A DNA stretch of 54,693 nucleotides from Lentisphaerae bacterium ADurb.Bin242. GTDB taxonomy: Bacteria > Verrucomicrobiota > Lentisphaeria > Victivallales > UBA1829. The number at the start of each line of letters is the position of its first letter. Within the stretch, counting starts at the first letter, position 1. The position numbers and the translations under genes were made by a program. Shown here piece by piece: positions 18,673-26,996 of this stretch. The DNA lies in the NCBI GenBank assembly GCA_002069785.1, contig MWCA01000031.1, forward strand, positions 1 to 54,693, written 5' to 3'. Below the pieces are notes generated by a model. The model saw only the letters and a list, made by a program, of their open reading frames with translations. It made no database searches and was not told the DNA's origin.

Positions 18673-19797
18673 TCAGCACCCCATCTTCGTCCACTTTTCG
18701 CCGCTTCCCGAATTCCGCACGATCGCTTCGAGGAACAGCATTTCCTCCACGCCGTCATCGATGCCGGGATAGTCGCCCGGAACACCGGTGCGGATGGATT
18801 CGGCGAACGCGTTGTAAATGTTGGCGAACGCTTCCAGAAATCCTTCCGGATGTCCGGCCGGGAGCCGCGACGCCTTCGCCGCCGCTTCGCCGGTGCCCGG
18901 CCAGCCGCGGCGCAGAATCTGGATGGGAGCGTCGTTCGAGCGGATGATCAGCTCCTCCGGGGTTTGCTGACGCCATTCCAGCGCGGCCTTGTCGCCATAG
19001 ATTTTGAGGATGAAGTTGTTCTCTTCGCCGGTGGAAACCTCGCTGGCGAAGATGAGTCCGCGCGCGCCGTTGCCGAACCGGAGCAGCACGCTGCCGTCGT
19101 CGTCCAGGGAACGCCCCTCGACAAACGTCGCCAGATCGGCGTTCACTTCGGTAATCGTAAGGCCGGTGACATACTGGATCAGGTTCTCCGCATGCGTGCC
19201 GATATCCGCCATGCACCCGGAAATCCCGGCCTGTTTCGGATCGACGCGCCACGCGGCCTGTTTCCCGGCGTTCGGCGCGGCAAGCCATCCGAGCGAATAT
19301 TCCACATTGATCTTGCGGAGTTCGCCCAGCACGCCGTCCGTAACAATCTTCCGGGCCTGTTTAACCATCGGATACCCGGTGTAATTGTGCATGAGCGCAA
19401 ACATTTTTCCGCTCTGCCGGATGATCTTTTTGAGCTCGAACGCTTCTTCGGAACTCATTGCGACCGGTTTCTCGCACATCACGTGGAAGCCGCCCTCCAG
19501 AAACGCTTTGGCAATCGTAAAATGCCAGCGGTTCGGGGTGCAGACCGTCACGAAGTCGATCCGCTCCGATTCGGGCAGAGCCCGTTCCCCGCCGACCATG
19601 GCGGAAAAGTCAGGATAGACACGGGCCGGATTCAGATACAGCCGTTCTCCGCACCGGAGGGAACTCTCCCGGTTGGTTCCGAACACCCCCGCGGCCAGCT
19701 CGATTTCTCCCCCCATCCGGGCGGCGATCCGATGCACTTCCCCGATGAAAGCGCCCTCCCCGCCGCCGACCATGCCCATCCTGATTTTCCGTTTCAT
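18673..19797 (-). CDS. Gfo/Idh/MocA-family oxidoreductase
   Basis: A 374-residue NAD(P)-dependent dehydrogenase. The N-terminal Rossmann fold begins KIRMGMVGGGEGAFIGEVHR; DFVTVCTPNRWHFTIAKAFLEGG leads to the CEKPVAMS motif, with the lysine typical of the family. The C-terminal alpha/beta domain contains GCMADIGTHAENLIQYV, with the conserved Asp and His of the active site. It starts 3 bases after the stop of a xylose-isomerase-fold gene, so the three genes 21585-18673 form one operon. Oxidation or epimerisation of a sugar or cyclitol at a ring hydroxyl is the family role; the substrate is unknown. Confidence 0.9.
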   Translation of the reverse strand: MKRKIRMGMVGGGEGAFIGEVHRIAARMGGEIELAAGVFGTNRESSLRCGERLYLNPARVYPDFSAMVGGERALPESERIDFVTVCTPNRWHFTIAKAFLEGGFHVMCEKPVAMSSEEAFELKKIIRQSGKMFALMHNYTGYPMVKQARKIVTDGVLGELRKINVEYSLGWLAAPNAGKQAAWRVDPKQAGISGCMADIGTHAENLIQYVTGLTITEVNADLATFVEGRSLDDDGSVLLRFGNGARGLIFASEVSTGEENNFILKIYGDKAALEWRQQTPEELIIRSNDAPIQILRRGWPGTGEAAAKASRLPAGHPEGFLEAFANIYNAFAESIRTGVPGDYPGIDDGVEEMLFLEAIVRNSGSGEKWTKMGC

Positions 19798-19800
19798 TTT

Positions 19801-20547
19801 TCACCTGCCCAGAAGTTTTTTGATGTGACGGATGCTGATTCCCGCGCTTTCAAACGCGGGCCGCTTGCAGACATCCTGCTCGTAGATCACCCATTCGCAG
19901 ATCGTGTCTTTCGCCTCGCGGACACAGGACGCCAAATCGATTTTCCCGTTCCCAAGCTCGGTAAAGGAGCCGTCGGCCGGGTCCATGTCCTTCAGGTGGA
20001 GTTGCGGCAGGCGGTCCGCATAGCGGCGGATGTATTTCACGGGGTCCTCGCCGCCCTTCGTCACCCAGTAGACGTCCAGTTCCGCCATCACCTGCTTCGG
20101 ATCGGTCCGCTGATAAAAAACATCCAGCGCGGATTCACCGTTGCTGAGTTTGGCGAATTCCTGCGCGTGGTTGTGATACGTGAACTGAAACCCGTTTTCC
20201 GCAGCGGTTTTTCCGGCCCCGGCGCAAAGCGCAATGGATTCCTCCAGTTTTTCCGCGCCGAAACAGCAGCTGACCGTCACATATTTGACGCCCAGCGCGC
20301 GGGCATAATCGAACGTCTTTGTGTGCGGATCGGCGAAGTCGCCGGCGGAGACATGCATTCCGCAAGCCTTCAGCCCGATTTCCTTCGTGAAAGCGCCGAG
20401 TTCCGCCGGTTCCATGTCGCCGAAATAGAACGCGAATTCCGCACCGTCGCATCCCAGCTTGACCAGTTCGCGGCAGACGCCTTTGAAGTCCTGCTTCAGC
20501 GCCTCGCGGATCGTGTACATCTGGATTCCGATTTTCAGATCTTTCAT
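19801..20547 (-). CDS. Sugar phosphate isomerase/epimerase-like protein (xylose-isomerase-type TIM barrel)
   Basis: A 248-residue AP-endonuclease-2/xylose-isomerase-type barrel: LKIGIQMYTIREALKQDFKG, CDGAEFAFYFG, KYVTVSCCFG, FTYHNHAQEF, VMAELDVYWVTKGG, LPQLHLKDMD. The E, D, H and E of HNHAQEF, AELDVYW and HLKDMD are the expected divalent-metal ligands. It is sandwiched between a larger isomerase-fold gene and an oxidoreductase gene with gaps of 3 bases on each side. The set resembles catabolic units that oxidise a sugar and then isomerise the keto product. Substrate not known. Confidence 0.87.
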   Translation of the reverse strand: MKDLKIGIQMYTIREALKQDFKGVCRELVKLGCDGAEFAFYFGDMEPAELGAFTKEIGLKACGMHVSAGDFADPHTKTFDYARALGVKYVTVSCCFGAEKLEESIALCAGAGKTAAENGFQFTYHNHAQEFAKLSNGESALDVFYQRTDPKQVMAELDVYWVTKGGEDPVKYIRRYADRLPQLHLKDMDPADGSFTELGNGKIDLASCVREAKDTICEWVIYEQDVCKRPAFESAGISIRHIKKLLGR

Positions 20548-20550
20548 GAC

Positions 20551-21585
20551 TCACCCCTTCAGCATGGCGTTCAGAATGTAGAAATTGAGTTCCTCGTAGT
20601 CGCGTTCGGCCACGAGCTGATTGATCTTACTATCGTCCAGCGAACGGCTGATTTCAAGCAGTTTCAGAAAAATTTTCCGGCTGTATTCGAGATGCTTCAT
20701 GCACGTCCCGTCCTTCTGCGTGCGCATGACCTTGACATCCAGCCCGACCCATTCGCCGCTGCTGCCGTAATCGTGCTTGTCGAGGACGCGCACCTGGTTC
20801 AACGCGCGGCGCGGATCGACGGCCCCGAAGGTGAGGTCCTGGTCGAATTTGAGGCTGTTCTGGTCGTTGAGGTGCACGCTCCACAGCTTCTTGTGCGCGA
20901 GCGCAAATCCCATTTCGTCGGAAGGCGAAAGGTTGGCGAGCAGCGCGTGCGCGGTCTCGATGAGACACCCCACGCGTTCGGGCGCGTTCGTCATCAGCCC
21001 CATCGCGATGGCATGGCCGATGGTCGGGATATAGGTATGGTCCATCGGTTCGTTGGGCTTGGACTCGATCATGATCCGGATGTTCCTGTCGTAGTCGAGC
21101 ATGGTCTGGAGCGCTTCGGCGATCCGTTCCGCGGCAAGAACGGGGTCCTTCGCCTCGCGGATGTAGGTCCCTTCACGGGCAAGCCATAGCACGATATTAC
21201 GCGTTCCGAGAGCACGGGCAATGTCGATGGTACGCTTGCTGCGCTCGATTGCATATTCGCGGCACTTCGCGCAGTTGCTGGTATAGCCGCCGTCGATCGT
21301 GCGTGGATCGAACCACAGGCGCGGCGCAACGAATTCCGCGGTCAGGCCGTGATTGTCCAGTGTCTTTTTCAGGGCTTCCGCCTCCCGGATGATTTCTTTT
21401 TGCGAAAGTTCGTTCATATCCGGAACCGCATCGTCATCATGGAATTGCACGCCATCGAAACCCAGCTTCTTGTAGGCGGCGAGCTTCTGGTTGAAGGGAA
21501 TGCTTTTACGGACTTCCGGACCGAAGGGATCGGCTCCCTCATGGATGTTCCAGGGACCGAACGAGAAACGGAATGTTCCTGCCAT
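20551..21585 (-). CDS. Xylose isomerase-like TIM-barrel protein
   Basis: A 344-residue protein related to xylose isomerases of the shorter kind. FGPWNIHEGADPFGPEVR opens it. FDGVQFHDDDAVPD, NIVLWLAREGTY, IMIESKPNEPMDHTYIPT, GCLIETAHALLAN and LWSVHLNDQN supply the Glu, His and Asp metal ligands. GAGGAGG lies 9 bases before the ATG. It heads an operon with a second isomerase-fold protein and a Gfo/Idh/MocA oxidoreductase. An AraC gene runs the other way from 21721, and the space between carries two 16-base direct repeats. The real substrate may not be xylose. Confidence 0.85.
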   Translation of the reverse strand: MAGTFRFSFGPWNIHEGADPFGPEVRKSIPFNQKLAAYKKLGFDGVQFHDDDAVPDMNELSQKEIIREAEALKKTLDNHGLTAEFVAPRLWFDPRTIDGGYTSNCAKCREYAIERSKRTIDIARALGTRNIVLWLAREGTYIREAKDPVLAAERIAEALQTMLDYDRNIRIMIESKPNEPMDHTYIPTIGHAIAMGLMTNAPERVGCLIETAHALLANLSPSDEMGFALAHKKLWSVHLNDQNSLKFDQDLTFGAVDPRRALNQVRVLDKHDYGSSGEWVGLDVKVMRTQKDGTCMKHLEYSRKIFLKLLEISRSLDDSKINQLVAERDYEELNFYILNAMLKG

Positions 21586-21671
21586 TTTGTTTTCCTCCTC
21601 TTTCGTGGATGGGGGTCTGAATCCTTATTTCTGCAACTTTTTCCAATATACCCCTTGAAAAAAATAATTCC

Positions 21672-21711
21672 TTGACTATCTTACGAAAAACCAGCACTAT
21701 CTTACGAAAAA
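21672..21711. promoter_or_regulatory. Two 16-bp direct repeats, 21 bp apart, with an overlapping promoter
   Basis: ACTATCTTACGAAAAA occurs at 21675-21690 and again, identically, at 21696-21711. The 21-base period is two turns of the helix, as expected for an AraC-family dimer or two monomers on one face. On the plus strand TTGACT (21672-21677) and CACTAT (21695-21700), 17 bases apart, give a weak promoter overlapping the repeats. The site lies between divergent genes for an isomerase and an AraC regulator. Confidence 0.8.
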
Positions 21712-21720
21712 GGATGTTTA

Positions 21721-22602
21721 TTGAAGACCGTCATTGCCAACCGGACCGATTTTTTCATGCCGAACTGCTGTCCGATCACGCTGCGGACCATTCAGGGCGA
21801 CACCGCCATGCAGCACGAAGGCGACCTGACCGACCTCCGCCATACGCACGATTTCGCAGAGCTGGTGATCATCACGAACGGAGGCGGCCGACACTGGATC
21901 AACGGGGAAAAATACAAGGTCTCGGCGGGGGATGTCTTTCTGATTCAGGGCAACACCGAGCATTATTTTCTGGAACGGCACGACCTGAGCATGTACAACA
22001 TCATGTTCGACGATTTCTACCTCAAAAATCATCTCCGGAGCCTGCGGTCCATGCCCGGCTTCAACGCCTTTTTCCTCTTCGAGCCGACCTACCGGCGGCG
22101 CCACAAGTTCCAGAGCCGTCTTCACATCGCGCCGGACGCCCTGCTCCAGGTCGCGACCCTTCTGCGGCAGATGACCTCCGAAATCAAAAACGGGCTCCCC
22201 GGATACGATCTTTTTCTGCTGGCGAAGGTGCTGGAGATTTTCGTGTTCCTCTCGCGGGAATATTCCCAAACGAAAAATCCGATGGCCCGTTCGCTGTGCC
22301 GTCTGGGAGAAGTCATCAGCCGCCTGGAAAGCGACTACCGCCGGGCGTGGACCATTCCGGAAATCTCGAAGGTCGCGGCCATGGCGCCCAGCACCCTGCT
22401 CCCTGTTTTCAAGGACGTGACGGGATATTCCCCGATCGACTATCTCCTGCGGGTGCGTCTGGCCAAGGCGGCGGAACGGCTTCTCAAAACCGATGCGCGG
22501 GTCTCGGAAATCGCGGCGGACTGCGGCTTTTCCGACTCCAATTATTTTTCACGCCAGTTCCGCAGACATTACAACTGTTCTCCGCGCGGCTACCGGAAAT
22601 AA
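21721..22602 (+). CDS. AraC-family transcriptional regulator with cupin sensor (TTG start)
   Basis: A 293-residue regulator. The start is TTG at 21721, with AAGGATG ending five bases before; the nearby ATG at 21714 is in another frame. The N-terminal cupin shows LRHTHDFAELVIITNGGGRHWING and AGDVFLIQGNTEHYF. The C-terminal double helix-turn-helix is WTIPEISKVAAMAPSTLLPVF, then ARVSEIAADCGFSDSNYFSRQF and NCSPRGYRK. It is divergent from the isomerase/oxidoreductase operon. The 16-base direct repeats just before its start suggest it controls both that operon and itself. The ligand is probably a sugar handled by these enzymes. Confidence 0.92.
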   Translation: MKTVIANRTDFFMPNCCPITLRTIQGDTAMQHEGDLTDLRHTHDFAELVIITNGGGRHWINGEKYKVSAGDVFLIQGNTEHYFLERHDLSMYNIMFDDFYLKNHLRSLRSMPGFNAFFLFEPTYRRRHKFQSRLHIAPDALLQVATLLRQMTSEIKNGLPGYDLFLLAKVLEIFVFLSREYSQTKNPMARSLCRLGEVISRLESDYRRAWTIPEISKVAAMAPSTLLPVFKDVTGYSPIDYLLRVRLAKAAERLLKTDARVSEIAADCGFSDSNYFSRQFRRHYNCSPRGYRK

Positions 22603-22626
22603 CACCGTTGAATGGGTCCGGAGTCG

Positions 22627-22929
22627 CTACACTTCGATGTCTCCAAGCGGAAAATGCTGTTGGCTCCCGTAGACGTCCGTATCGGCCGGAGAGCCGGAAC
22701 CTACGTTTCTCGGAATCACCGTTTTGATCGTCAAGATGCGTTCAAAAGGTTTGACGGCGACCTGCTCCGGCTTCACATGATACAGCGCGGCGATCCGTCC
22801 GGACGTGAAGTTCTCCGAGTTCAGGACACGTTCGTAATCCGTTTTCGTGCGGAACATCAGATCGACGGTCAACTGGAACGGCCCGGCGTTCTTGCTGCGG
22901 CAGACAAAGGCAAGGTCGTACACTTTCAT
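22627..22929 (-). CDS. DUF4387 protein
   Basis: A 100-residue protein matching DUF4387: KVYDLAFVCRSKNAGPFQLTVDLMF at the N terminus and HFPLGDIEV at the end. Genes of this family nearly always sit next to an AtuA/DUF1446 gene, as here, where the two share an ATGA overlap (22926-22929). Function is unknown; it may be a small subunit or partner of the AtuA-like protein. It is the last gene of a four-gene operon with a two-subunit Fe-S hydro-lyase. The convergent AraC gene ends 24 bases away, with no clear terminator between. Confidence 0.9.
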   Translation of the reverse strand: MKVYDLAFVCRSKNAGPFQLTVDLMFRTKTDYERVLNSENFTSGRIAALYHVKPEQVAVKPFERILTIKTVIPRNVGSGSPADTDVYGSQQHFPLGDIEV

Positions 22930-24278
22930 TCGATCACCATGAGTTCGGGTTTGAATGCAAGCGGCAGATCGGTCAGGTGGTAGAGCGCAAACTCATACAC
23001 CTCCCCTCCCCGGAAGTCCGACGGCGAAAACGGAAACGCAAGGTTGCCCGCCGTGGCTTTCCGGTTCGGAAACGCCTGGTGCAATGCGCTCGAACGGGCG
23101 AGGCTGAGGACCGTGTCCGCCAGTTCCTGCGTCGGAGCGATCGCTTCGATCACCAGCCCGATTTCGCGGGGCAATTCCCCCGGCGGTTCGTTCGCCCCGG
23201 TCACGGCGTCCACGCCGTAGCGGAGAAAGCGGAGCGAATATTCTTCGGGACGCAGGATTCCCGCAAGATTGGACGCGACCGCCTCCCGCACGCCTTTTTC
23301 CATTACATCCAGCGAACCCACAGCCGCCGGATCGCGCACACCGGCCACCGTAATCGAGCGGAATCCGCGGCAGACCGCGCCTTCGAGCTTGGTAGTTTTC
23401 GGAGAAACCGGAATCAGCATCGTCCCGCTCACGGTGACGGCGCGTTCGCCGCTCTGCGTGAACACGCATTCGCGCATGTCGATTTTTCCTTCCGGCTCGT
23501 AGAAACATTCCGGATCGGGCTGTTCATACAGGGAATGGGCGGCGATCGAATCGGGTGTGCATTTGCGGGCCGGATTCGGCGGCTCGACCGTGAACGAATC
23601 CTTCCGCAGCGTGACGACCAGCGAATCGTTGGCGCCGGCCGGACGCGCGCACAAAGCCCCGCACTCGGCGATCTTGGCCGCATGGAGCGCCGGCCCGGGC
23701 GGGAAGCCCCGATGAATCGGAAGCGCCGCAAAAATCGCCGTATCGCAGCAGCGTCCGGAGACAATGACGTCCGCCCCGGTTTCGAGCGCGGCAATGATCG
23801 GCTCCGTGCCGAACTGGGCCACACAATGAGTCCATTTTTCGAGCTCGGACAACTTGGGTTCCGGGGAACCGCCGCAGGAGAAAAGATGTCCGTTCGCAGC
23901 CGTTTTCAGGAACTCTTTCGAAACATCCGAATAAAGGACCGCGGCCCGGAAGGAGAACTCCTGTTCCCGGGCGATCTCCCGCAGGATTTCGAGCACGCTT
24001 TCGACGTGCGGACGCGCCCCGGAACCGCCCGCGCTTCCGATGATCAATGGAATCTTTTTCATGACAGCGGTTTTCAGCACCAGGCTCAAATCGCGTTTGA
24101 CCTGAAGGCGTTTCACGAATCCTTTTCCGCTGCCGAGATAATACGGGCCGGGATCGGTCGAACCGGCGTCCACGCCGATGAAGTCCAGCGGCAGTTCGAG
24201 CGCGTTTTCAAGACTTTCCGCCGCATAGCCGTAGCCCAGCATTCCGCAGAGGGAAAGATAGCGGATTTCTTCTTTCAT
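22926..24278 (-). CDS. AtuA-like protein (DUF1446)
   Basis: A 450-residue protein of the acyclic-terpene-utilisation AtuA/DUF1446 family. Markers are DFIGVDAGSTDPGPYYLGSG near residue 33, PLIIGSAGGSGARPHVE near 78, and ADVIVSGRCCDTAIFAALP near 168. In Pseudomonas AtuA belongs to citronellol and geraniol breakdown, but the family is wider and its reaction is unproven. It is coupled to the hydro-lyase beta gene by an ATGA and to DUF4387 by another. The neighbours point to breakdown of a hydroxy acid rather than a terpene. No acyl-CoA enzyme genes are nearby. Confidence 0.88.
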   Translation of the reverse strand: MKEEIRYLSLCGMLGYGYAAESLENALELPLDFIGVDAGSTDPGPYYLGSGKGFVKRLQVKRDLSLVLKTAVMKKIPLIIGSAGGSGARPHVESVLEILREIAREQEFSFRAAVLYSDVSKEFLKTAANGHLFSCGGSPEPKLSELEKWTHCVAQFGTEPIIAALETGADVIVSGRCCDTAIFAALPIHRGFPPGPALHAAKIAECGALCARPAGANDSLVVTLRKDSFTVEPPNPARKCTPDSIAAHSLYEQPDPECFYEPEGKIDMRECVFTQSGERAVTVSGTMLIPVSPKTTKLEGAVCRGFRSITVAGVRDPAAVGSLDVMEKGVREAVASNLAGILRPEEYSLRFLRYGVDAVTGANEPPGELPREIGLVIEAIAPTQELADTVLSLARSSALHQAFPNRKATAGNLAFPFSPSDFRGGEVYEFALYHLTDLPLAFKPELMVIE

Positions 24279-24898
24279 CCGTTCACCTCCGTGTAAGCGT
24301 ATTCCGGCGGGATGCCCAATTTCTGTTCAACCTGCGGCAGGATTTTTTCCACCTCGGCATTGAGCTCCCCGAAGTAGTTGTGTCCGTGCGCGTCGATCGC
24401 GACAAAGAACGGACCGAAGTTTTCCACCTCGTAAATCCAGGCGGCTTCGGTCTTGCCGAGCTCGTCGAGAAAATGGACTCCGTGCACTTTCCGGATCTGG
24501 TCCCGGAGCGAATTTCCGCTCAATCCGATCTTGGAAAGATACACGCCGCCGACCTCCTCCAGCGCTTCGGCGGTACGCGGTCCCATGGTGGTCTTGCCGA
24601 TCAATGTCCGGAGCCGGAACTTGCGGATCACGTCCGCGCCGTAGCGCTCGAAACGGATGCTGCTGGTCGGCTCGCAGCTCACGACCGACCACCCGCCGTT
24701 TTCCGGCTTCATCACCGGGCCGACATGGAAAAAGCAGTTGATTTTTCCGTAGTCGAGCGGCGGAAAAAGATTCTGTTCAACCGCGCGGATATGGAAGCGG
24801 CTGCGTCCCGTGAAAATCATCCCGCTGACAGTGACCATTTCCCCGAGGTCAAGGGAACGGGCGTCTTCGCGGGACAGCGGAAGCGAAAGGTTTTTCAT
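24275..24898 (-). CDS. Fe-S hydro-lyase, beta subunit (class I fumarase / L(+)-tartrate dehydratase type)
   Basis: A 207-residue swivelling-domain subunit. LGEMVTVSGMIFTGRSRFHIRA, INCFFHVGPV, EPTSSIRFERYGADVIRKF, TLIGKTTMGPRTAEALEEVGGVYLSKIG and FFVAIDAHGHNYF match the fumarase C-terminal / TtdB family. The substrate-binding arginine and lysine segments are present. It overlaps the alpha gene by ATGA (24895-24898) and the AtuA-like gene by ATGA. With alpha it should reversibly remove water from a hydroxy dicarboxylate such as tartrate, malate or a methylated analogue. Which one cannot be told from sequence. Confidence 0.9.
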   Translation of the reverse strand: MKNLSLPLSREDARSLDLGEMVTVSGMIFTGRSRFHIRAVEQNLFPPLDYGKINCFFHVGPVMKPENGGWSVVSCEPTSSIRFERYGADVIRKFRLRTLIGKTTMGPRTAEALEEVGGVYLSKIGLSGNSLRDQIRKVHGVHFLDELGKTEAAWIYEVENFGPFFVAIDAHGHNYFGELNAEVEKILPQVEQKLGIPPEYAYTEVNG

Positions 24899-25797
24899 TC
24901 GATTTCTCCCGTAAAAGTGACTGTTTCATCGGCGGAGACAACCCCTTTCCAGCGGCGTCCCGCCAGACATTGCGCGTTGAACGCGACCGGAAGTGCGGCG
25001 GTGTGCGTAACGGCGGTTTCGATGTTGATCGCCAGCACGGCGTTGATGCCGCGCGCCCCCATCGGCCCGATCCCGAGCGAACGGGCGGCCCCGGTCAGTT
25101 CGGTTTCCAGCGCGGCGACGTCCGGCTCCGGATTGTGTCTGCCGATCCGGCGCAGCAGCGCCGCTTTTTTCGCCATGGACATGCACAAATCCGCCGTGCC
25201 GCCGATCCCCACGCCGATGATCGCGGGCGGACAAATCTTGCCCGCGTAACAGGCGTCCTTCACGCATTCGATGACGAATTTCTTGATCCCGGCCACACCG
25301 TCCGAGGGGAAGAACATGCGGTAAAATGTGCCGAAAATCTCCGATCCACCGCCCTTGGGCGCGGCAATGAATTCGATTCCGCCGCCGTCGCCGGAAAAGA
25401 GCAATTCGACCTTCGGCATGCCGGGTCCCAGGTTATTGCCCGGATTGCGGCGGGTCAGCGGATCGACCATCGTCGGACGCAAGTAACAGTCCGCGGTCGA
25501 ACGCACAGTAGCTCTTTGAGCGCAAAGAGTGACGGCCCCGAATCCGCCTTCGAGTTGCGTCCGGGCGCCCGCCTTCACAAAAAACATCGGGAATCCGGTG
25601 TCCGCACAGACCAGTCCGGCCCCTTTTTCGGAGAGTTCCGCGTTCCGGAGGCTGACTTCCAGATGCTTGCGCGCCATGGGTTCGGTCTCCTCGGCATAAG
25701 CGCGTTCCAGCGCGGCGCGGACGTCCGGCGGCATTTTCGTGGCGGCCAACACCATGGCTTCGTACATGGCGTTTTCAAGTGTTTTGACAGAAATCAT
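24895..25797 (-). CDS. Fe-S hydro-lyase, alpha subunit (class I fumarase / L(+)-tartrate dehydratase type)
   Basis: A 300-residue subunit carrying the [4Fe-4S] cluster. Cys64 (VCADTGFP), Cys189 (KICPPAIIGVGIGG) and Cys277 (AFNAQCLAGR) are the three expected ligands. RPTMVDPLTRRNPGNNLGPGMP and GGGGSEIF-like glycine segments fit TtdA/FumA-N proteins. It is the first gene of the operon alpha, beta, AtuA-like, DUF4387, all joined by 4-base overlaps. A LysR gene diverges from it across 116 bases. The cluster makes the enzyme oxygen-sensitive, in keeping with an anaerobe. Confidence 0.92.
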   Translation of the reverse strand: MISVKTLENAMYEAMVLAATKMPPDVRAALERAYAEETEPMARKHLEVSLRNAELSEKGAGLVCADTGFPMFFVKAGARTQLEGGFGAVTLCAQRATVRSTADCYLRPTMVDPLTRRNPGNNLGPGMPKVELLFSGDGGGIEFIAAPKGGGSEIFGTFYRMFFPSDGVAGIKKFVIECVKDACYAGKICPPAIIGVGIGGTADLCMSMAKKAALLRRIGRHNPEPDVAALETELTGAARSLGIGPMGARGINAVLAINIETAVTHTAALPVAFNAQCLAGRRWKGVVSADETVTFTGEIE

Positions 25798-25913
25798 ATT
25801 TGCCTTTCTCCATTTTACCCGGAATCAATATAAATAACCGGATTGATTTTTTCAAAGTCATGATCTATATTTATTGAGACATAAATCATATCAATCATCC
25901 GGGGAGAAAATCA
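25798..25913. promoter_or_regulatory. Divergent control region between hydro-lyase operon and LysR gene
   Basis: This AT-rich 116-base region has two inverted repeats: AATCAAT (25823-25829) with ATTGATT (25842-25848), and ATTTAT (25869-25874) with ATAAAT (25881-25886). Both are of a size that a LysR-type tetramer could use. GGGGAG before the LysR start is the only obvious ribosome binding site on that strand. I could not assign -35 and -10 boxes with confidence. Confidence 0.45.
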
Positions 25914-26888
25914 ATGGAATTGACCCACCTCAAATATTTTGTCGCCGTCGCGCACGAACTTCACTTCCGGAAAGCGGCCGGACGCCTGAACATCTCGCAG
26001 GCGCCGCTGAGTCAGCAGATTGCCCGGCTGGAGGACGAACTCGGCGTAAAATTGTTCGAACGCACCAGCCGAGTGGTCAAACTCACGGACGCCGGACGCA
26101 TTTTCCTGGCGGAAGCGGAAACGGTCCTGAAACGGGCCGCCCATGCCGTCGGACAGATGGAGCAATTCGCGTCCGGCGACAGCGGACGTCTTGCCATCGG
26201 CTACAACGAACCGGCGCTGAACACCTTTCTTCCCAAGGCGCTTTTCCGGTTCAAAAAAGAGTATCCCGGCCTGGAGCTCCAGCTTCATGAAATGGAAACG
26301 GAAGCTCAGCTGAACGCCCTGCGGTCGGGAGAGATCGACGTCGGAATCCTGCGCCCGTTCGGCTACGACCTGAGCGAATTTGAAAGCCGTTTCATCTTTT
26401 CCGAAAATTACGTTCTCGCCATGAACCCGGCCCATCCGCTGGCGAAAAAGAAGAGCCTTGCGGTCAAAATGCTGGATGGACAGGAACTGCTTCTCTTTGC
26501 GCGGAGCGTGAATCCGTTTCTTTTCGACCGGATCATGGACATCCTTCACGCAAACGGAGTCTGGCCGGAGGTCCGCCCGTACGCCCGGAACAAGGCGTCG
26601 ATGCTGGCGCTGGCGAGGGCCGGATTCGGCGCGGCGCTCATCCCGGAATCCTGCGCGAAAAACGCGGGAAACGGGATGGTTTTTCAACCCCTGCCGGCCA
26701 TTTTTCCGAGCGTGGAAATCTATGCCGTCCGGGAGAAATCCTCCCCTCATCCCGCCGCGGAAAATTTCCTCCGGAGTATTTACGGACGAAACGCTGGAAA
26801 CGCTGAAAACACAGTTCCCCATAACCCTTTTATGCAAATTCAATCTCAAAAAGCAGAATCCGCCCATTCTTCAGCAAAAAACGTGTAG
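25914..26888 (+). CDS. LysR-family transcriptional regulator
   Basis: A 324-residue LysR-type regulator. The winged helix-turn-helix occupies residues 1-60 (MELTHLKYFVAVAHELHFRK, then AAGRLNISQAPLSQQIARLE, DELGVKLFERTSRVVKLTDAG). The linker helix and a periplasmic-binding-type effector domain follow (RLAIGYNEPALNTFLP, EIDVGILRP, ALARAGFGAALIPESCAKN). It faces away from the hydro-lyase/AtuA operon, the classic arrangement for LysR control of a neighbouring catabolic operon. The inducer is probably the organic acid consumed by that operon. The C terminus has about 25 residues beyond the usual end. Confidence 0.93.
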   Translation: MELTHLKYFVAVAHELHFRKAAGRLNISQAPLSQQIARLEDELGVKLFERTSRVVKLTDAGRIFLAEAETVLKRAAHAVGQMEQFASGDSGRLAIGYNEPALNTFLPKALFRFKKEYPGLELQLHEMETEAQLNALRSGEIDVGILRPFGYDLSEFESRFIFSENYVLAMNPAHPLAKKKSLAVKMLDGQELLLFARSVNPFLFDRIMDILHANGVWPEVRPYARNKASMLALARAGFGAALIPESCAKNAGNGMVFQPLPAIFPSVEIYAVREKSSPHPAAENFLRSIYGRNAGNAENTVPHNPFMQIQSQKAESAHSSAKNV

Positions 26889-26996
26889 ATTCCAGAGGGG
26901 AAACGGGATATATTGCAAAGTGAAAAGGAAATCCCGCATGAAAAAATGGAATATTTGCACGTGAACAGTTCAACAATTCAATAGAAGGGTTCTGCC

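Noticed and set aside
18552..18785. 78-residue N-terminal extension of the AraC protein at 17736
   Set aside because: It would overlap the upstream oxidoreductase gene and encodes no recognisable domain.
22612..24296. Plus-strand open frames of 123 and 439 codons opposite the AtuA-like operon
   Set aside because: The minus-strand genes have clear family motifs and coupled starts; the plus-strand frames are shadows of their codon bias.
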